Below, in pieces: positions 61,641 through 64,000 of a stretch of 64,000 nt of DNA (position 1 is the stretch's first letter; the number at the start of each line of letters is the position of its first letter). Origin of the DNA: Ceriagrion tenellum (lineage: Eukaryota > Arthropoda > Insecta > Odonata > Coenagrionidae); the NCBI GenBank assembly GCA_963169105.1, contig OY720640.1, forward strand, positions 112,268,085-112,332,084. The letters run 5' to 3'. A program made the translations under genes and the position numbers. The notes below the pieces were generated by a model. It was not told where the DNA came from, ran no database searches, and saw only the letters and a program-made list of their open reading frames with translations.

Positions 61641-64000
61641 AAAATTGAGCAATTTAATATATTTCTATTTATCTATCTAAAGCTGAATTTTCCGAAAAAG
61701 AACTTTTCGTAGGAAGAAAAAGACTAGTCCTTGTTACGACAGATTCACTTAAATAAACTGTAATGAAAGCAATTACTTAAGCAAACTATTACAATGAACT
61801 TATATTATGAAAGATATAGCACCATTATATGAAACAATTAGTAGATTTAGCTGAGCTGAAAGTAAATATGCTTGAAAAGCGTGAAACACTTCCACCAAGT
61901 CATGCATGAGGTTATCATCTCTGCTCTATTTCAAAAATCATTATTTGAGGACAATGTATACCCTATAAGAATACCCCCACAGCTTTCGAAAAATGTCAGG
62001 GAACGTATTGCAAAATCGATACATGCGTCTCTTGAAAAGTGATGCACACTAAAGAATCCATTCAATGCCAAACAAACAAGTGATATCAGACGCGACGATT
62101 CTACTTGAAGCTTCTCATTACACCATTCACTCCGGCAGTGTTTATTTTTTCAAATATTTAAAAATACCAATGCGTCTTTATTTCGTAAAAAGAAAAGTAA
62201 AATTGTAGCAAATGATTTTTGACTACCATTCCACGCAGTGGTCTCTGGACCAGAGTATTGGATGGATCAAAATATTGAGATACGATAGACGAACAGGCGT
62301 AATATCCAACAAGAAAACAACAAATAAATTTTCGAAATCCAGCATCAAAAAAACATGAATAGACTGCATATTTTTAAGTAACGACGCAATAACGGCGTAA
62401 ATAAAGGTTTCAGTTTTCTCATAATCTTTACCAAAGAGATGAACAGTTCTTGGCTCAAGTTTGATTATGCATTTTTATTTAGATAATTACCTGGTTTATC
62501 GTATGAAAATTATAATTTCATGTTTAAAACAAATTTTAATATGATTGTTCATCATTTTGCCCTTTTAATAAAAATACACGCGATATATCGTTCCCCGAGA
62601 ATGATGTGTTTCATAATTTTCTTAGGCACAATGTATTCATGCGTCATGACCAAAATTTCGCAGCGACATTGGTTTCCTTTCTGAAGCCAAATTTTTGCTT
62701 CTGTCCCTAGTAATGAATGTATGAAAGAATTTTAGCCACACAAAATCAAAGGTTAATAATCAAATATATACTTAAAGTTTAATTAAATATAATCTAATTT
62801 AAAATTGTTAAAGTATGGGTATCATCTTCACCTCGTTAATTTTATTATCAGATATATTAAATTTCTTGGGACTCTAGTTACATAAATACTTAAGGCTTTA
62901 TATCCTTGGTCCATCGGATTGCACGCCCCATCTCCAATTTGAAATCATTATTGGTGATTCAAGTGCAGAATAAAACTCCTAAAAACATCAACCTACTTGA
63001 AATAGATCACCAAGGGTAAAATGTGAGTAAGGTAACTAATAATAGAAGGTAATAGGTAACTGATATTACAGATAAAGGGATTCTACCAGCATATGATATT
63101 TACATAAGACGCATTGAATACTTAACACTCTTGAGTGCTATCTTCGAGTCATTTAATGAAATATTGAATTTACCTTCATAAATTGGCAATGTGATGTCAT
63201 GGGAGGAAAAATGGCCAAAATGAATTGCCATAAGATTTACATGTTTTTTACTATATCACTGGGTCGAGGGTACACCTTTACTAAATAATGATGGACGGAT
63301 AGTATTTCATGTAGTTATTTTTGAAATTATTCACTACCAATTACCCAAGATATATAAAACACTAACCATAAGAAAATTCACTACACACCTTCAGAAATCA
63401 TTGAATTGTGTTCGCTAATTGAATTTTTAAGACGCTTAAACGGTATTAAAAATGATGTGTGTTATCCAAAAGTTTTGGGTAAGCAGCGGATAGACTTATA
63501 GGATTACTTACCAACCGATTGGGTCCGATGAGCAATAGCCTGCAGCTGATTTGACTAAGCACGTAGCGTATCAAAATATATTTCTAAATATTGTGAAGAT
63601 GGCCATAAAGATGAATGCTTGGAAGTAAAAAAATGTAGAGAGATTAAGCGTGTGCCGTAGGTAGAGTAAAAAAATAGCTTCCCGTGCCGAAGATATGAAT
63701 AAAGACACGGCAGTGGTGAAGATTTATCAAGGAAAATGCTTATGCCTGCTACTATGACGAGTATTTTCTGGCGAGTATTTCCATGGTAATATTCTGGTCG
63801 GGGGATGATATGTCATCCCGTGATCATCTGGTGATCTGTAAATAAAAAATTGACTATCGTGGACGGAGAAAGGCTTTTGTCTCTAATGGCGCATTCAATC
63901 TCAGCTGTTGGCAGAATCCACAAAATACTTACAAAATAACCATTCAGTCCTGGTAAAAAAAGCTCAATGAATAAATCTTTCCAATGTTTTGCTTCAGATA
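61641..64000. other. AT-rich stretch, nothing recognised
   Basis: No coding, RNA or repeat feature could be supported to the end of the window. Confidence 0.4.

Noticed and set aside
1..64000. CRISPR arrays, bacterial operons or phage genes
   Set aside because: No regularly spaced short repeats or dense coding. The sequence is clearly eukaryotic nuclear DNA with LINE, SINE and PLE remains.

Overview
This window is AT-rich, non-coding eukaryotic DNA. I can support no host protein-coding exon. The only open frames longer than about 150 codons lie antisense to a retroelement or inside GC- or purine-rich islands where several frames are open on both strands. Recognisable content is transposable-element debris: a Penelope-like element (PLE) with reverse transcriptase and GIY-YIG parts, several LINE 3' ends, tRNA-derived SINE fragments, two MITE-like elements, and short inverted-repeat (foldback) retroposons. 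This mixture suggests a large, repeat-rich animal genome. An arthropod is my best guess, but that is inference and I cannot name a species. The window could be an intergenic desert or a giant intron.

Layout. 0-8 kb: mostly featureless, with a 45-bp direct repeat (3.5 and 4.1 kb), a three-copy 124-bp tandem repeat (5.16-5.54 kb) and GC-rich islands near 2 and 7.5 kb. 8.3-8.8 kb: a LINE 3' end split by a 211-bp retroposon with a 12-bp target-site duplication. 10.6-11.0 kb: a LINE C-terminal relic on the minus strand. 13.0 kb: a MITE. 17-19 kb: the decayed PLE on the minus strand. 20.3 kb: a single hammerhead-like motif. 21.6 kb: a LINE relic. 22.4-23.4 kb: a purine-rich island. 23.8-24.1 kb: SINE fragments and a perfect hairpin. 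25.9 kb: a perfect 92-bp-arm palindrome with an 11-bp duplication. 37.8-39.0 kb: a LINE with a (GATGTA)n tail, a MITE and a second LINE tail. 41.1, 47.5, 49.6 and 59.6 kb: foldback retroposons. 42.7 kb: a tRNA-Glu-like sequence. 48.0 kb: a two-way tRNA-like SINE. 57.5 kb: a G-quadruplex motif. 61.2 kb: a LINE 3' end. About fifteen GC-rich islands of 0.25-1 kb recur through the window.

The most interesting signal is a family of 150-260-bp elements. Several carry a hammerhead-ribozyme-like core: CTGATGA or TTGATAA, a stem II hairpin, GAAAC, a palindromic stem III, then GTC or GTT. In TTGATAA the two bases that pair in the hammerhead core appear changed together (C3-G8 to U3-A8). A conserved tail with GTGGAA and TACA follows. 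Three copies have 11-15-bp perfect target-site duplications. PLEs and retrozymes are known to carry hammerheads, so this looks like their non-autonomous relatives. Whether any copy cleaves cannot be judged from sequence alone.
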